NCBI RefSeq assembly: GCF_947623445.1
Contig: NC_135247.1
Span: forward strand, 18,912,501 to 18,976,500
Reading direction: 5' to 3'
DNA from: Clavelina lepadiformis
Taxonomy: Eukaryota > Chordata > Ascidiacea > Aplousobranchia > Clavelinidae
Length of the DNA stretch: 64,000 nt
Shown: piece by piece, positions 49,401 through 60,131 of the stretch
Layout: each line of letters starts with the position of its first letter
Numbering within the stretch: position 1 is the first letter of the stretch
Position numbers and translations under genes: made by a program
Notes under the pieces: generated by a model
What the model was told of the DNA's origin: nothing
The model's database searches: none
Seen by the model: only the letters and a program-made list of their open reading frames with translations

Positions 49401-50430
49401 TACAGCCTGGGCAACATTTCTATTACTTCCACTGCGAAGTGGACATCTGCGACCCGGCGGCCAACTCGACTTGCAGCGAGCCTAAGGTGAGCTGTAAAAC
49501 AATTGCTAGCAGAGGCATGGATCTCTACAATCCTATACTTGACATCGAACTAAAAGCCAATATTTTGGTGTAACTGATTACACAGCCTACAACAATTAGG
49601 CTAACGTATCTCCAATGATTAAATAAAGGGTTTTGTTGGGTGGATAGGCCGAACCAATAGGCCTAAAACCCTTTATTCGACCGACCATGGAGGTACATCG
49701 ATTTGTTTGCTTCATTCTAGGAATGTTCTGGGCGAAAAAAGAGATCATTCCAGGATGAAGGCAACGATCATTTGAACAGGAAGATGGTTCACGGCGGTCC
49801 CATTGCTATTGAAGCAGAAAGCAACAGAGAAACATTCAGAATCTCGCATCCCAGCAGCGTAACAGAGTTGAAATGTAAAAACAAGGTGATTGCATCGGAG
49901 ACAATTCCAAATTATTAGGCTATGAATTGTACGGCTCCGACCAAAGTCATCCAAACTAAGCCGCACATTTTTACAGCACGGATGTTCACACGAGTGCATG
50001 AGAGACGTCCGTGGCCATGTTTTCTGCACTTGCCCGACCGGGAGTGTACTGGAGGAAAACGGAAAATCCTGCAAATGTAAGTCCCTATGTGTCATATTGT
50101 GCTGTGCGTCACTATTCATTACTGAGAACCGAAAGCTACAATTGAGTGACTAAATGTAACAGAGTTAAAAATAGAGAACTCAAACAAGAGCTGTTTCTTT
50201 CAGACTTTGGCAACCTTGGCCACCTCCAGCAACAGGGCAAGACAGCTGGAAACACATCACCAACCGAAGTGAAAATAGATTTTCCCGAGCCAAACAGCAC
50301 TTTACCAAGTTTTCTGACCACCATTGTTCTAATATGCATCGTTCTGGTTTGCTTGTACTTGGCCCGCCAGTACCTTTGCCGACAGGTTCATGTTAAAGCC
50401 ATGATCAAGGACAAACGTCAGCAAGTTTAA
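46432..50430 (+). CDS. ZP-domain type I membrane protein with EGF module
   Basis: Twelve exons: 46432-46479, 46638-46796, 46950-47054, 47371-47596, 48000-48042, 48106-48283, 48450-48715, 48822-48978, 49232-49486, 49721-49885, 49977-50076 and 50204-50430, giving 642 residues. Exon 1 would be a short signal peptide (MICKMVLIIISASFVK) and is the least certain part. After an N-terminal Cys-containing region comes a ZP domain. Its ZP-N half includes IYTFNCTY. Its ZP-C half has LLNCSST, IIEEGCPLSPN, FYYFHCEVDICDP and a furin-type site RKKRS near 49733. Then follow an EGF-like module (CKNKHGCSHECM..FCTCPTG) and one membrane helix (FLTTIVLICIVLVCLYLA) with a short basic tail. ZP proteins polymerise into extracellular matrices such as egg coats, here plausibly a tunicate vitelline coat or an epithelial matrix (inference). 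AATAAA at 50533. Confidence 0.85.
49621..49680. repeat. Short foldback in ZP-gene intron
   Basis: AATAAAGGGTTTT and its inverse AAAACCCTTTATT flank about 30 bp that itself contains TAGGCC/GGCCTA. It resembles a miniature inverted-repeat element or a stem-loop. Confidence 0.5.
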
Positions 50431-50991
50431 GTAAAATTGACGTCAATGGGAACCTGAGTACTTGTACTTAGTGAGGTTCTTGATCAAAATTATCAATTTA
50501 TGTTCCGAGCATATATCCTGGAAATTAATTGAAATAAAAAAGGGGAATGTCCCCAAGCGGTGATTGGTTAATTGCCTAAATCAATCTTTTTGATTTTGTT
50601 TTGATATGATTAAGTCTATACATTTAAAGATCGGGGAGGACCTACATTCGTTATACATTCATTATACAAACTCGGGGAGGAGAAAACCTTTGAAAGAAAG
50701 CCGCTGAATAACTGAATTCGAAGCAAGCAGGTCACGTGGAGCTTCGTAACCTCGCCAATGTCGTGAATATAAAGTAACATCCTGGTCCCTTTGACTTGTA
50801 TTAACGCGAGCACAAGACGAGATCACTGCATAGGAGAAAGCAGCACAGTTGCACGTATTTGCACTTCTTTGACACAGTTTTGCTTTAATATTTCATAACA
50901 AAGATATTTTGTTAATCGGGTTTTTCGACTTTCGTTCGATGATGTCACACTCGATCCTCCTGCAAACGAATTACGTCACACGGAATGGCGA
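50431..50991. other. Convergent intergenic gap between ZP gene and ZMPSTE24
   Basis: Contains the 3' UTR and AATAAA (50533) of the ZP gene, and a minus-strand ATTAAA near 50883 that could serve ZMPSTE24. Nothing else is seen. Confidence 0.6.
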
Positions 50992-53900
50992 TCAGTTTGA
51001 CTTCTTATCAGCTTCGTCCATTCCCCTCATCCGTTCTAGCAACGGTGGATGAGAGTAGTGACAGGCGGAAAAGAGCCAATCAGCAACCGGGAAGCTTAAG
51101 TTGTCCTTAAGGAATAGAAATCGTAAAGAAAGTCGAAAAAAAAAACCACTTAAATATCTTGAAACTGTCTTCTAACCAATGAAATGTAGATTTAAAATAT
51201 TTCGGGCAGCAAGGGCTTAAACCTTGAGCATCCTTGGTAACGTTAATTCTTATTTATTAAGTAAAAATCACATAATGATTGCATCATAAATCCATGTTCT
51301 TCCCCACATACCTTATAAAGCTTAAGTAAGGCAGATTTTAGAAGTTCCTTTTTACCAAGGTTAACCGCAAAATCATCTGCCTGGAATTCAAATCTTCTGC
51401 TTAAGACATTCATCAAAAATGACTCAATCTGCAAAATACGTTTATAAGAAGTCACAGAGAAGTATTTTAAAGTGCAAACGCTTGAATATCAACAGAAAAA
51501 TAACTCGTAACAAGAATCAAAAACTTTCCTCCGCTAAAGACGGCAAAGTGTTTCCGAAATGCACAATAATTTAGTTTTGAATTAACTGACAAACCTCATT
51601 AACTGGGGAAAAGACTAAGCTAAAGACGATGTAAAGACGAATTAGTATCGGCTGTTGATCGACGAATCCAAACGCAGCAAAGATTTCATGAACATTCATC
51701 AATTTCCCAAATACGAAAAATGAAAATAAAATGCTGGCCTAAATAAAATATAAATATTTTCAGATCGAGCAGATTCTTGTCAATCAAAGATATTTAAACT
51801 TTATTTGTAACTATTTCCGTGAAAGCTTTCATTAGAAAGCTGGTAACAAGACAGAAATATGAGCTAACCCTGGCATGTAAATCTGTACCTGCATAATAGC
51901 CAGGTTTTTCAGCATATGGGAATACTTCCAGTGGCCTAGTTCATGAGCAAGAACTGCCACAACCTCTTCCGTGTTGCAGCCAATTTTCTTTGGTTCTTCT
52001 TTCTCTTGAGTTGGAGCATTATCTACAATTGTGTAACGACAGGAATATGTTAACTTAGAAGACAAGCTGAACACAGAAAACTTTGTACTTAGCTTTGTTC
52101 GATAACATTCCGTCATCATGTTAATGACGCATTTTTGTTTCATCTATAAATAGCCTAAATTTCATAAAAATTCATTTCATTCTTGCGCTCATAAACTCAA
52201 TGTTAAAATTTCTCATCAAACTCATATTTCATTTCACATGAAACTCAAATTTTGTTTTTTCATAAATTTTATCCGCAACTTTGCACAGATTTACCTTGAG
52301 AAGTGTCTTTGGCAAGATCCACAGTGTCCTTGGTTGCATCTTCCTCTTTCTCTTTGGAATCCTTAAATTACATCAATTGCGTTTTCACAAACCGTTCTCG
52401 TGACAATTAACTTAATCATGAGTTGTTCGACCAAAAACAACTTGACTGTAAAAACTAGTCCAGTAAAAACATGCCAATATGCATTATAGGTGTCTTTTAA
52501 GTACAAAAATAAACAATTACTTCCAAAATATTGAAGTAAAAAGTGATTTACAGCAGCAAAAATTCCTACTTTGGTTTCTTTGTCATCCCTCGTGACTGGG
52601 GAGTAATCTTCCAATAAAGTATCAAACAAGACAATTCTCTTGTTCTTGTGGAAGCCGTACATGTAAGCATTGCTGTGGGCAGACCTCTTAGAGCCTTCAA
52701 CAGCAAAATACAACATTACAGTAAGATACCTAACAATCTTATGTCCAGCATAGATTGCAACAACCACACTGGTGTAATGTACTGATACTTCTCAATTGCG
52801 CATATTAGCAAAAAAGTATTTTATTTTACAAACTTTCAACAACCCACCTTCCACGACGTACAACTTCTTCAATGGAAACTGAAGAGAAGCTGCGAGTTCT
52901 TCGATCTTCTGCTTCAACTGGCCCTCAGGGAGCGGGTTGTATTTATCGAAGAGAGGGGCGATGTATTCAGGATATATGTGGAGCAATATCTTAAAATATG
53001 ACAAACTTATTTCTAATTCTGTTCTACAGTGGTCAAGTAAAAGGGCTAGAAGTGTTAAAAAACAAAAAAGATTTTAGACTCGGGAGAATGTGAATCAGTT
53101 CACCGTATATACTCGAGTATAGGTCAAGATTTTCGCAACTGATTTTCACTAATTTTCTAAAATTTGGAATGAATTTATTACCCTTACTGGCCATTTCGTA
53201 CGAATAACTTCACGACAACTTGCAGGAGACAAATATCACGTGACGCTTGCACACACAAGATGATAATGACTTGTGTCACATGACTTCTTTGTAGACTTGT
53301 CTTAAAGTGCTACTGAAGTTTACAGTGGTGCAATTTCAAGTACTGGCAAGCTAGGCAAGAAAGTCCACCATGAAGACAGGTTTGAAATGAAGATCAAGAA
53401 CAGGGGATGATAAGTTACTGAGGTACAGTCAGTTAAATGTTTATGATACAAAAATTTTAGTTATCATCACTTAGTGGTGAACTTTCATGTTTCCTTGAGA
53501 TTATCTTATGGTATGTTGATGCCAATACTTAGGTAAACCACCGAATGGTACTGCTGGGAATAAGCTAGTCAACTTATACACGAAAGAATAAAAATACGTT
53601 CGATTTTCATCGAAAGAGTAGGGGTCGACCTATACTTAAGTATATACGATAAGTACTTGTGCAAATTTAAATGTGTTTATACAGTCGACTCCGCTTAATT
53701 CGGACACTTTGGTTCCGCTCACTTTTGGCTGAATTAAGCGGAGAAATGGCTTTGTCCGAATTAAACGGAAAATCAATTGTTCGTTTCATGGTCATGCGTA
53801 AAGGCAGACAACGCATTTAAAATACTGTACTGTTGCTTAATAAATGAATTGCAGCTGCGCTATACTGCAGTAATTGGCACTGATCGCATAAAACGCACAA

Positions 53901-56900
53901 GAGTTATACCTTCAGGTTAGTTGTATTGTACAGTATTTCGATACCAAACGATTCAACAAATACTGTTTATCTGTATACTGTATTTCGATATCCCCACCAA
54001 CGCAGCTAACTGCCGAACTCTCAAGGAAGCGTCTTCATTTTTTTCTTCGTTTACTTTAGTGAACAATTTCACTTTTTCTGCACCATTCTGTTCTACAAGA
54101 TGGACGCAATTATACTGAAGTAAAAGCGACTATGAAGCTGACACAGCCTTATATGAGTTCATTGTCAATTGTTACTGCATGAATCGTCATTGTTTCACCA
54201 TAATCACCCATAATCTAATTGCATCTTGTGTTAAAACAAACAAAGTACTGTTTATTATGTCATAACTAGGGCCATTTTTATTTTGACCTAAAAAAAAATT
54301 TTTTTGACTTTATTTTTATCAAATTTTGACTTTATTTTGACCTAACGAAATTGCTTATTTGTAGAGGCCACAGTTCTTCCTCCAGTTACCCAAACATAAT
54401 ATTTTGTCGATTTCAGACCCAAACGTAATATTTTGTCGAAAAGTCAAGGTGTTTTATGGATTATAAAAAGTGTGTCGTGTTTTTTGGCGATAGATTTAGG
54501 TAGCTTGTGTTATTTTGTCCTTGTGAAAAGGGCACTTTGCCTCGATTTTCTCCGCATGGTATATTCTAATAAACAGCAAATTAAACAGGGAATGCTTGTT
54601 GTTGCTCCAATCCAGCTTGATGGCGTTTACTTTTCCTGTGGCTTTCAACAAAATACTTTTTATCGCACTTCACTATAATCTCGCAAAAATTGCACCTTAA
54701 ATCACCCCCGGGAGTTGCATTAAATTCATCAGAAAAATCTCGACAAATCTGTCTAACTTTTGCTGAAGACGATTTAGCTTGCTTAGGCATTTTTGTACAG
54801 TATTACAGAATGTCAGTAGGCTATTCCTAAAATCCAAACTGTTGATCTTCGAAAATACCACGTTTATGAAGAGGAAGTGTTATATAAGAATTATTTAAAT
54901 ACGTAACAATGAATAAACAATGGACAATTTGCGATAAAAGTTACTGCTGATCCAAGTGGGCATTGTGACTTATTTCCTGCTTTTATGGGTTAATATGGTT
55001 TAATTGTGTCGCAGTTCCTGATTTACAATGCTTCCACGAGGATTTTTACAAGAATTACTCTCAAGAAACACAAAAACTTTGTAAAAAGCCATATTTTGAC
55101 AAATTTTGACTTTATTGAAAATTTTGACTTTATTGTAAATTTTGACTTTATTTTGACCTATAAACTTCTTAGAAACAATCCCCTAGGTGCTGAAAACAAC
55201 TTTATTCTTTGATTCGTGGTCAGACGAGGTCCTTAAAAATTTTTGACTTTATTGACTTTAGCGGGCCCTAGTCATAACCTAACGATATAACGATAGGAAT
55301 TGCGAACCTGTGTCCGAATTAAGCGGAAAACTGTCCGAATTAACGGGAGTTTTTTGCGTTCATTTTTTACTTTTGTTCCGTTCCCAAGCATTTTGGCCGA
55401 ATAAAGCGGTTGTCCGGGTTTTCCGGTGTCCGAATTAAGCGGATTCGACTGTATTTCTCATTGTAATTAAGCTGAGTTACTAACAAGATAGCAACATAGG
55501 AAATTATACTTAAGTATGCCACTTAGTTGACCAATGTTTGAAACTAAGCAATATTCTGCTCGTTTAAATTTTGAAATATTCCGAAAATTGTCGCCATCTT
55601 TAAAATGGAGCAATAATGCCGAGTCATGATTGCAGAATGGACTGCATTTTACTCGTCATCATGTGGTCGAATTTAAAAATATGTGGCTTGCACCTAAGTT
55701 GAAAATCTAATGGATTTATCATTTGATGTTTATGACGATAAAAATGCTTTCAAGCTCCAACCATGACTCAGCATTATCATTACGACAGTCGTCATACAAA
55801 TGAGAACTAATTGAGATAACATGTTTTGTAGCAATAACATATTAAACTATTCAAAAACACATCAAGAAGATTATTCCAAATATGACCACTTACCATTGAT
55901 ATCATGAACACCATCAGCCAAGCATATATAAAAAAGTAATCGCCGCCAATTTCAATGACGAAAATAATGAGAGCAGTCAGCGGCATCATTATTGCTTGCG
56001 ATACCAATGTCTTCTTCAGAGTGTCTTTGAAGAAGAATCCAAGTGTCTGAAATATGATATAAAATGTGAATAGTACATAAGGTTTCGTAAAGATGAATAT
56101 TACAAGTATAAAGTTGAACGCCGAAGAGTAATCTATTGAACATTATATCTTAGTTACTATAGCTTATTGTATAATTATATCAGGAGTTTTTATGAAACTA
56201 ACACGGACCATTTTGTTGAAGCCATGACGTTCTTCGATAACAAATGTGTAGTAAATGGACCAAGGGAGACCAAGAACAAGGGTTATTATGGATCCGAGAA
56301 AAGTGAAGACAATTGACTGAGTTTTCTGCAACAACAAACTTTAATTCTAATTCCAGATCCATCTTACGAGAATTAAAGACGTAGCGCAAATTGAAAAACA
56401 TGAAACATAGACAAGCGGTAAGGAGAAAATACCTCATACTCTTCATTCAAGCCGAACTTGGCAGTGAGTAAACCCGACAGCATCCACAACAGAGGCAAGC
56501 CATTGAGGCAGAGAAATAGCTGCATTCAATGAGACAAAGGATTTTGTGAAATTGATACTAAAACATAACCATCATGTATAAATTATTGGTAATGAAAGTT
56601 ATAGCTACACATAAACAAGTGTTAAAGAATATCAGAAAAAAAAAATTTTTTGTATTTAAATTTAATTTTACCATTATATTCACTTACTGTTGTTTCTATC
56701 TGTGAGTATAAACCATGCCAGAATCCATATCTACTCTTATCAATAGCATAAGTGCGTGATTTGGTAAAGGTCTTCTCATCAATGACGGATTTCAATTCTG
56801 TTGGAACTTCTTTGACTTGATGGTAGATGTTATCCTGACATAAATGTGAAGTTACAAATCGCTCCAAGACGTTATATACGAAATATATCACTAGTTTTGG

Positions 56901-57233
56901 GCAAATTTTATTTTCAGCGCTGGTACAACAATTATGAGAATACCATGATCGTTATTCTTCGTTAATCCAGTCAAAAAACTCCAAACATAAGGCGATACAT
57001 ACTTCAGCCATTTTGTGCCTAACCAGTTTTATACTTAAAAGTTTATTAACTTTCCACATTATTAAATGATTGTTTTCACCAATTCCCATGCTTCTTTTTT
57101 AAATTCAACAAGAAACATTTAACTAATACACGGTAAGAAACAAATATTACTGACTAACCTGTCGTTTGGACAAGTAGGTTTCCCAGAAATATACCAGCCA
57201 TGAAAAAGCAACAACAGCACTAAACAAATCCAT
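50992..57233 (-). CDS. ZMPSTE24: CAAX prenyl protease 1 (zinc metalloprotease STE24)
   Basis: Twelve minus-strand exons: 57233-57159, 56834-56688, 56519-56433, 56325-56209, 56046-55894, 52989-52848, 52694-52570, 52361-52295, 52022-51889, 51738-51595, 51428-51312 and 51105-50992, giving 473 residues (human 475). The zinc site HELGHW is in exon 9. The distal glutamate region [18 protein letters not shown] is in exon 11, and the conserved end SHPPLLERM in exon 12. Other family signatures are [32 protein letters not shown] and [13 protein letters not shown]. The enzyme is a multi-spanning ER and inner nuclear membrane protease. It cleaves prenylated CAAX proteins, such as prelamin A in vertebrates, and clears translocon jams. 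The variable loop before HELGH is Lys/Glu rich. Intron 5, about 2.9 kb, holds nested transposons. Confidence 0.96.
53103..53649. mobile_element. DNA-transposon-like element with 24-bp inverted ends
   Basis: The left end CCGTATATACTCGAGTATAG and the reverse complement of the right end (CGTATATACTTAAGTATAGG) match with few changes. The interior of about 500 bp is non-coding. The superfamily is unclear: ends of this CGTATATACTCG type occur in several animal DNA elements. The target duplication is not evident. Confidence 0.65.
54267..55270. mobile_element. hAT-like element nested in the pogo-like element
   Basis: Starts TAGGGCC and ends GGGCCCTA, flanked by a perfect 8-bp duplication GTCATAAC (54259-54266 and 55271-55278). 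It carries one short minus-strand open frame with a zinc finger but no full transposase, so it is non-autonomous. The TTGACTTTATT motif repeats near both ends, in inverted sense only in part. Confidence 0.85.
54581..54790 (-). pseudogene. Remnant N-terminal zinc-finger exon of a hAT transposase
   Basis: The 69-residue frame begins [19 protein letters not shown] and contains [15 protein letters not shown] followed by SHRKSKRHQ. This gives a C-x2-C...H-x5-H finger like the N-terminal fingers of hAT transposases and the hAT-derived protein CGGBP1. No catalytic or dimerisation region follows in the element. Confidence 0.6.
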
Positions 57234-57390
57234 GATGTATGATATATATACAGGTACCTTTAAATCGCAATCCTACAGCACCGAAAATAGAGTTTTTAAA
57301 ATAGTACAATATGGTCTAACTTTGACCAATATGGCTCATACATAATTCAAATGTGTATAAGCAAGCCCATCTTTAAGCTTGGTCGTGGTC

Positions 57391-57510
57391 AGTAGTCAGT
57401 ACTGAGCCAAGAAACGTTATTTTGCTGACGTCATGATTTGAGTAGCTAGGGTCTAGTGTACAAAGGTACCCTCTGGTTGTGCACATACGTATACTAGACC
57501 TATAAAATGT
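57391..57510. repeat. CRE-bearing palindromic repeat, copy 3
   Basis: Contains TGACGTCATGATTTGAGTAG and ends TTGTGCACATACGTATACTA followed by GACC. Matches copies at 5368 and 15429. It lies about 160 bp upstream of the ZMPSTE24 start codon on the minus strand. Confidence 0.7.
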
Positions 57511-59338
57511 AGAAGGTTTGGCTTTTAAATCCATATATTTTACAGTTTGGGAAGGAAACACTGATTTCCGTAATTTGCCAGCACCGCCATTTCTCCTGCC
57601 GTCATTTTCCGTCGTCCCCAATACAAGATAGACTAATTATTATTCTGTTACTATAGTAACTATACTATTACGCTAAATATTACTATGTGAACTAGTTGCT
57701 ATACTGTTAACTGTACTAGCAGAACGAATATATGCTCGAACAACGTGCAATATGCACAATCAACGAACCGAAAAAAGCCGCAAATGTAATGCATAATCTA
57801 TTTCTTAGTGGATAGTTCCATATTAGGGCAATACGATATCAAAAATAAAAATAAATAAAAAAAGTGTTTGTTAATCGATAACGAATCATCGGCGAGTTTA
57901 TGTCGAATATGTATGGGCCACTTCACCACTATACTATACCCCCATGACCAATGACATTAGATTCACTGATACTACATTATACTATATAGGGCTTATAAGC
58001 TATAACACGTCACAAAGAAATAAAGATACTGTAATGAAAAGTGGTATAATGGTACCTTAGCCTGTAAGGTTTGCCCACTACACTACAAAGTCTGTTTACT
58101 TGTGTATATCTTAACAGTGAACTTTGATAGACTTCAGCAATAATGACACGGGAATGACAACTGTATATTCTGTTTATATTGAAGCTTCACTGAACGAACA
58201 AATCAAAATAGAACATTGTTACAGCAACAGCACAAAGACATGTTGCGGCGTTAAACGTAAGACTGTTAAGTGATGACTCGTAATGCACGCACAGTAAGAG
58301 AGAAGCAATTGATTACGTCACGCAGTGTTATGCTTCGCTGATTCGATAGACGAGAATTCCATGTCGTACACAATTTTATATTACATTAATTGATATATTT
58401 ATCACAATACAATTAAGTGACACGAAGCGCAGTCGTTAGAAAACGTCCGACAAGAAATTGTTTGCCGACAGCTTAAAGAAGCGATAAGTCATGACATTTG
58501 ATAAGAAATTTACATTATGGAAATTTAATTTTATGTTTCACTCTTGATTTTCATTTCTTCATTCCTGTATTCGTCATGCTTGACACACTATGATAGCATG
58601 ACAATATTGACGTCATCATTCTAGAGTTTCAGCATTTCATCTGGTTCCAGTGTTTCCGTGAAAGACATTTTTTCGCAATCAAACAAGGACGATTTCACAA
58701 TTAACATTGTTTCTTGACGTCATGCATTCCAGCCAACTGGAATCCGGCAAAATATCCGTTCATTCCACACGAAGCAAGCTCGCCTCAAAACGCAGAGAAA
58801 AGAGAAGTAGCAAATTTTAAAATGTGCCGTATTCCACGGGCGGATTGTGTTTTCTGCTGATTGTCTCGGGGGCGATCTAGTTTGGTCTCTTGACTCCTTA
58901 GCATGCGTTGTGTTGATTGTTGAGGGCAGATCGAGTGCAGCAGGTCAACTAGGATAGCTAGGCGGTTTGTTGAAGGTCATTGTCTTTTTAAGCTTAGACT
59001 ATGTTTCAAGCGTATGTTTCCCATTTCCGTGGGATGGAAAATCGTATGAAATAAGCTAGATGTTCATTCAACTTACTGCAAATTGCACTTAAAAGCATTT
59101 TTTTGTAAAATAAGCATCATTTTGCAGTGTATTGGCCTACCCCCTGCATAGGTCAGATTATGATGAAGTCAGATACAACTTCGGTTTAATATGTTAAATA
59201 CGGGCATTGCGCATTTAATACGTAATTTAATATGTTAAATACATTAAATACGGGCGCCGAACTTGGGCGGACAGGGCGGATTTTTTCGTCCTGGATTTTT
59301 CTAACAAATAATAGCGATTTTACGTTCAAAAGGTTATA

Positions 59339-60131
59339 CAGTCAAATCCGGTTAATTGCATTCTGGATAATCGCATAATTCGTTTTATCGCATAAAGGGC
59401 GCAAATCCCAAACCATAGTTTATCATTTGTAAAGATAATACTTCGGTTTATCGCATAGCGGTTTATTGCATAATTCGTTTAAATGAATAAAAATGAAGGT
59501 GATTTATTCGATTATTCAAAAGTTTTTAAAAGATAAAATTGAAAACAACGCGTACTGGGAGCGCACACGCAATCCGTAAGCTTTGTGACTTGTACTGCGC
59601 TTTGTTACGAAACACTCACACCAACAATGCTCAATTTAAGCATTAACACGTGGCTGTCAATACGCAAACATTAACATTCGCACTGTTTTAGTTTCATTTA
59701 AGCGTTGCGTAAAGAAAGCGTTGCGTTAAGATGATGCCGTAATAAGTGAAGAAGTCTTACGAAACAAACAAGTTGAAAAAGACGACAACGATAACCGGCG
59801 ACACCATAAAATAAAGAAGTTCTGCATGCACTTCATACGATTCGCCAACGACTACAGTTTGAAGGGGCAGACATGGCCACATTTGTTCGTTTAAAACTTT
59901 AAACACACAAATGCAAGAAATCTTGTTTTCATGTTTTGCGTGCTTGAATGAATGGATGATCGCAATACACAATAAAAGTTAGTGTTTTGCGTGTTGACGT
60001 CTTTACACGTGACCAGCTTCGCACGTCAAGTAAGAAAATAAGTGGAATTTGCACTTTTGCATAAACGCATAATTCGTTTAATCGCATAAAAAGGCTTGGC
60101 AAATTACAATGCAATTAACCGGATTCGACTG
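59339..60131. mobile_element. pogo/Tigger-like (Tc1/mariner) non-autonomous element
   Basis: 793 bp flanked by TA, with inverted ends CAGTCAAATCCGGTTAATTG and CAGTCGAATCCGGTTAATTG that differ at one base. Subterminal repeats of CGCATAATTCGTTTAATCGC occur on both sides. No transposase frame is recognisable. Ends resemble those of the element at 53682. Confidence 0.88.

Larger units (their letters stand above)
53682..55451. mobile_element. pogo/Tigger-like (Tc1/mariner) non-autonomous element, interrupted by a hAT element
   Basis: Terminal inverted repeats CAGTCGACTCCGCTTAATTC and the matching CAGTCGAATCCGCTTAATTC end, about 26 bp with one mismatch, are flanked by TA. Subterminal copies of GTCCGAATTAAGCGGA recur several times, as in transposase-binding regions. 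Without the inner insertion it would be about 760 bp, with no transposase. Confidence 0.85.

Noticed and set aside
52363-52767. 134-residue minus-strand frame
   Set aside because: Mostly ZMPSTE24 exon 7 plus flanking intron read through.
57373-57621. Minus-strand frame right of ZMPSTE24
   Set aside because: Overlaps the CRE-bearing repeat; no conserved protein features.
59757-60114. Minus-strand frames inside the pogo-like element
   Set aside because: They lack any transposase motif and probably arise by chance in a non-autonomous element.
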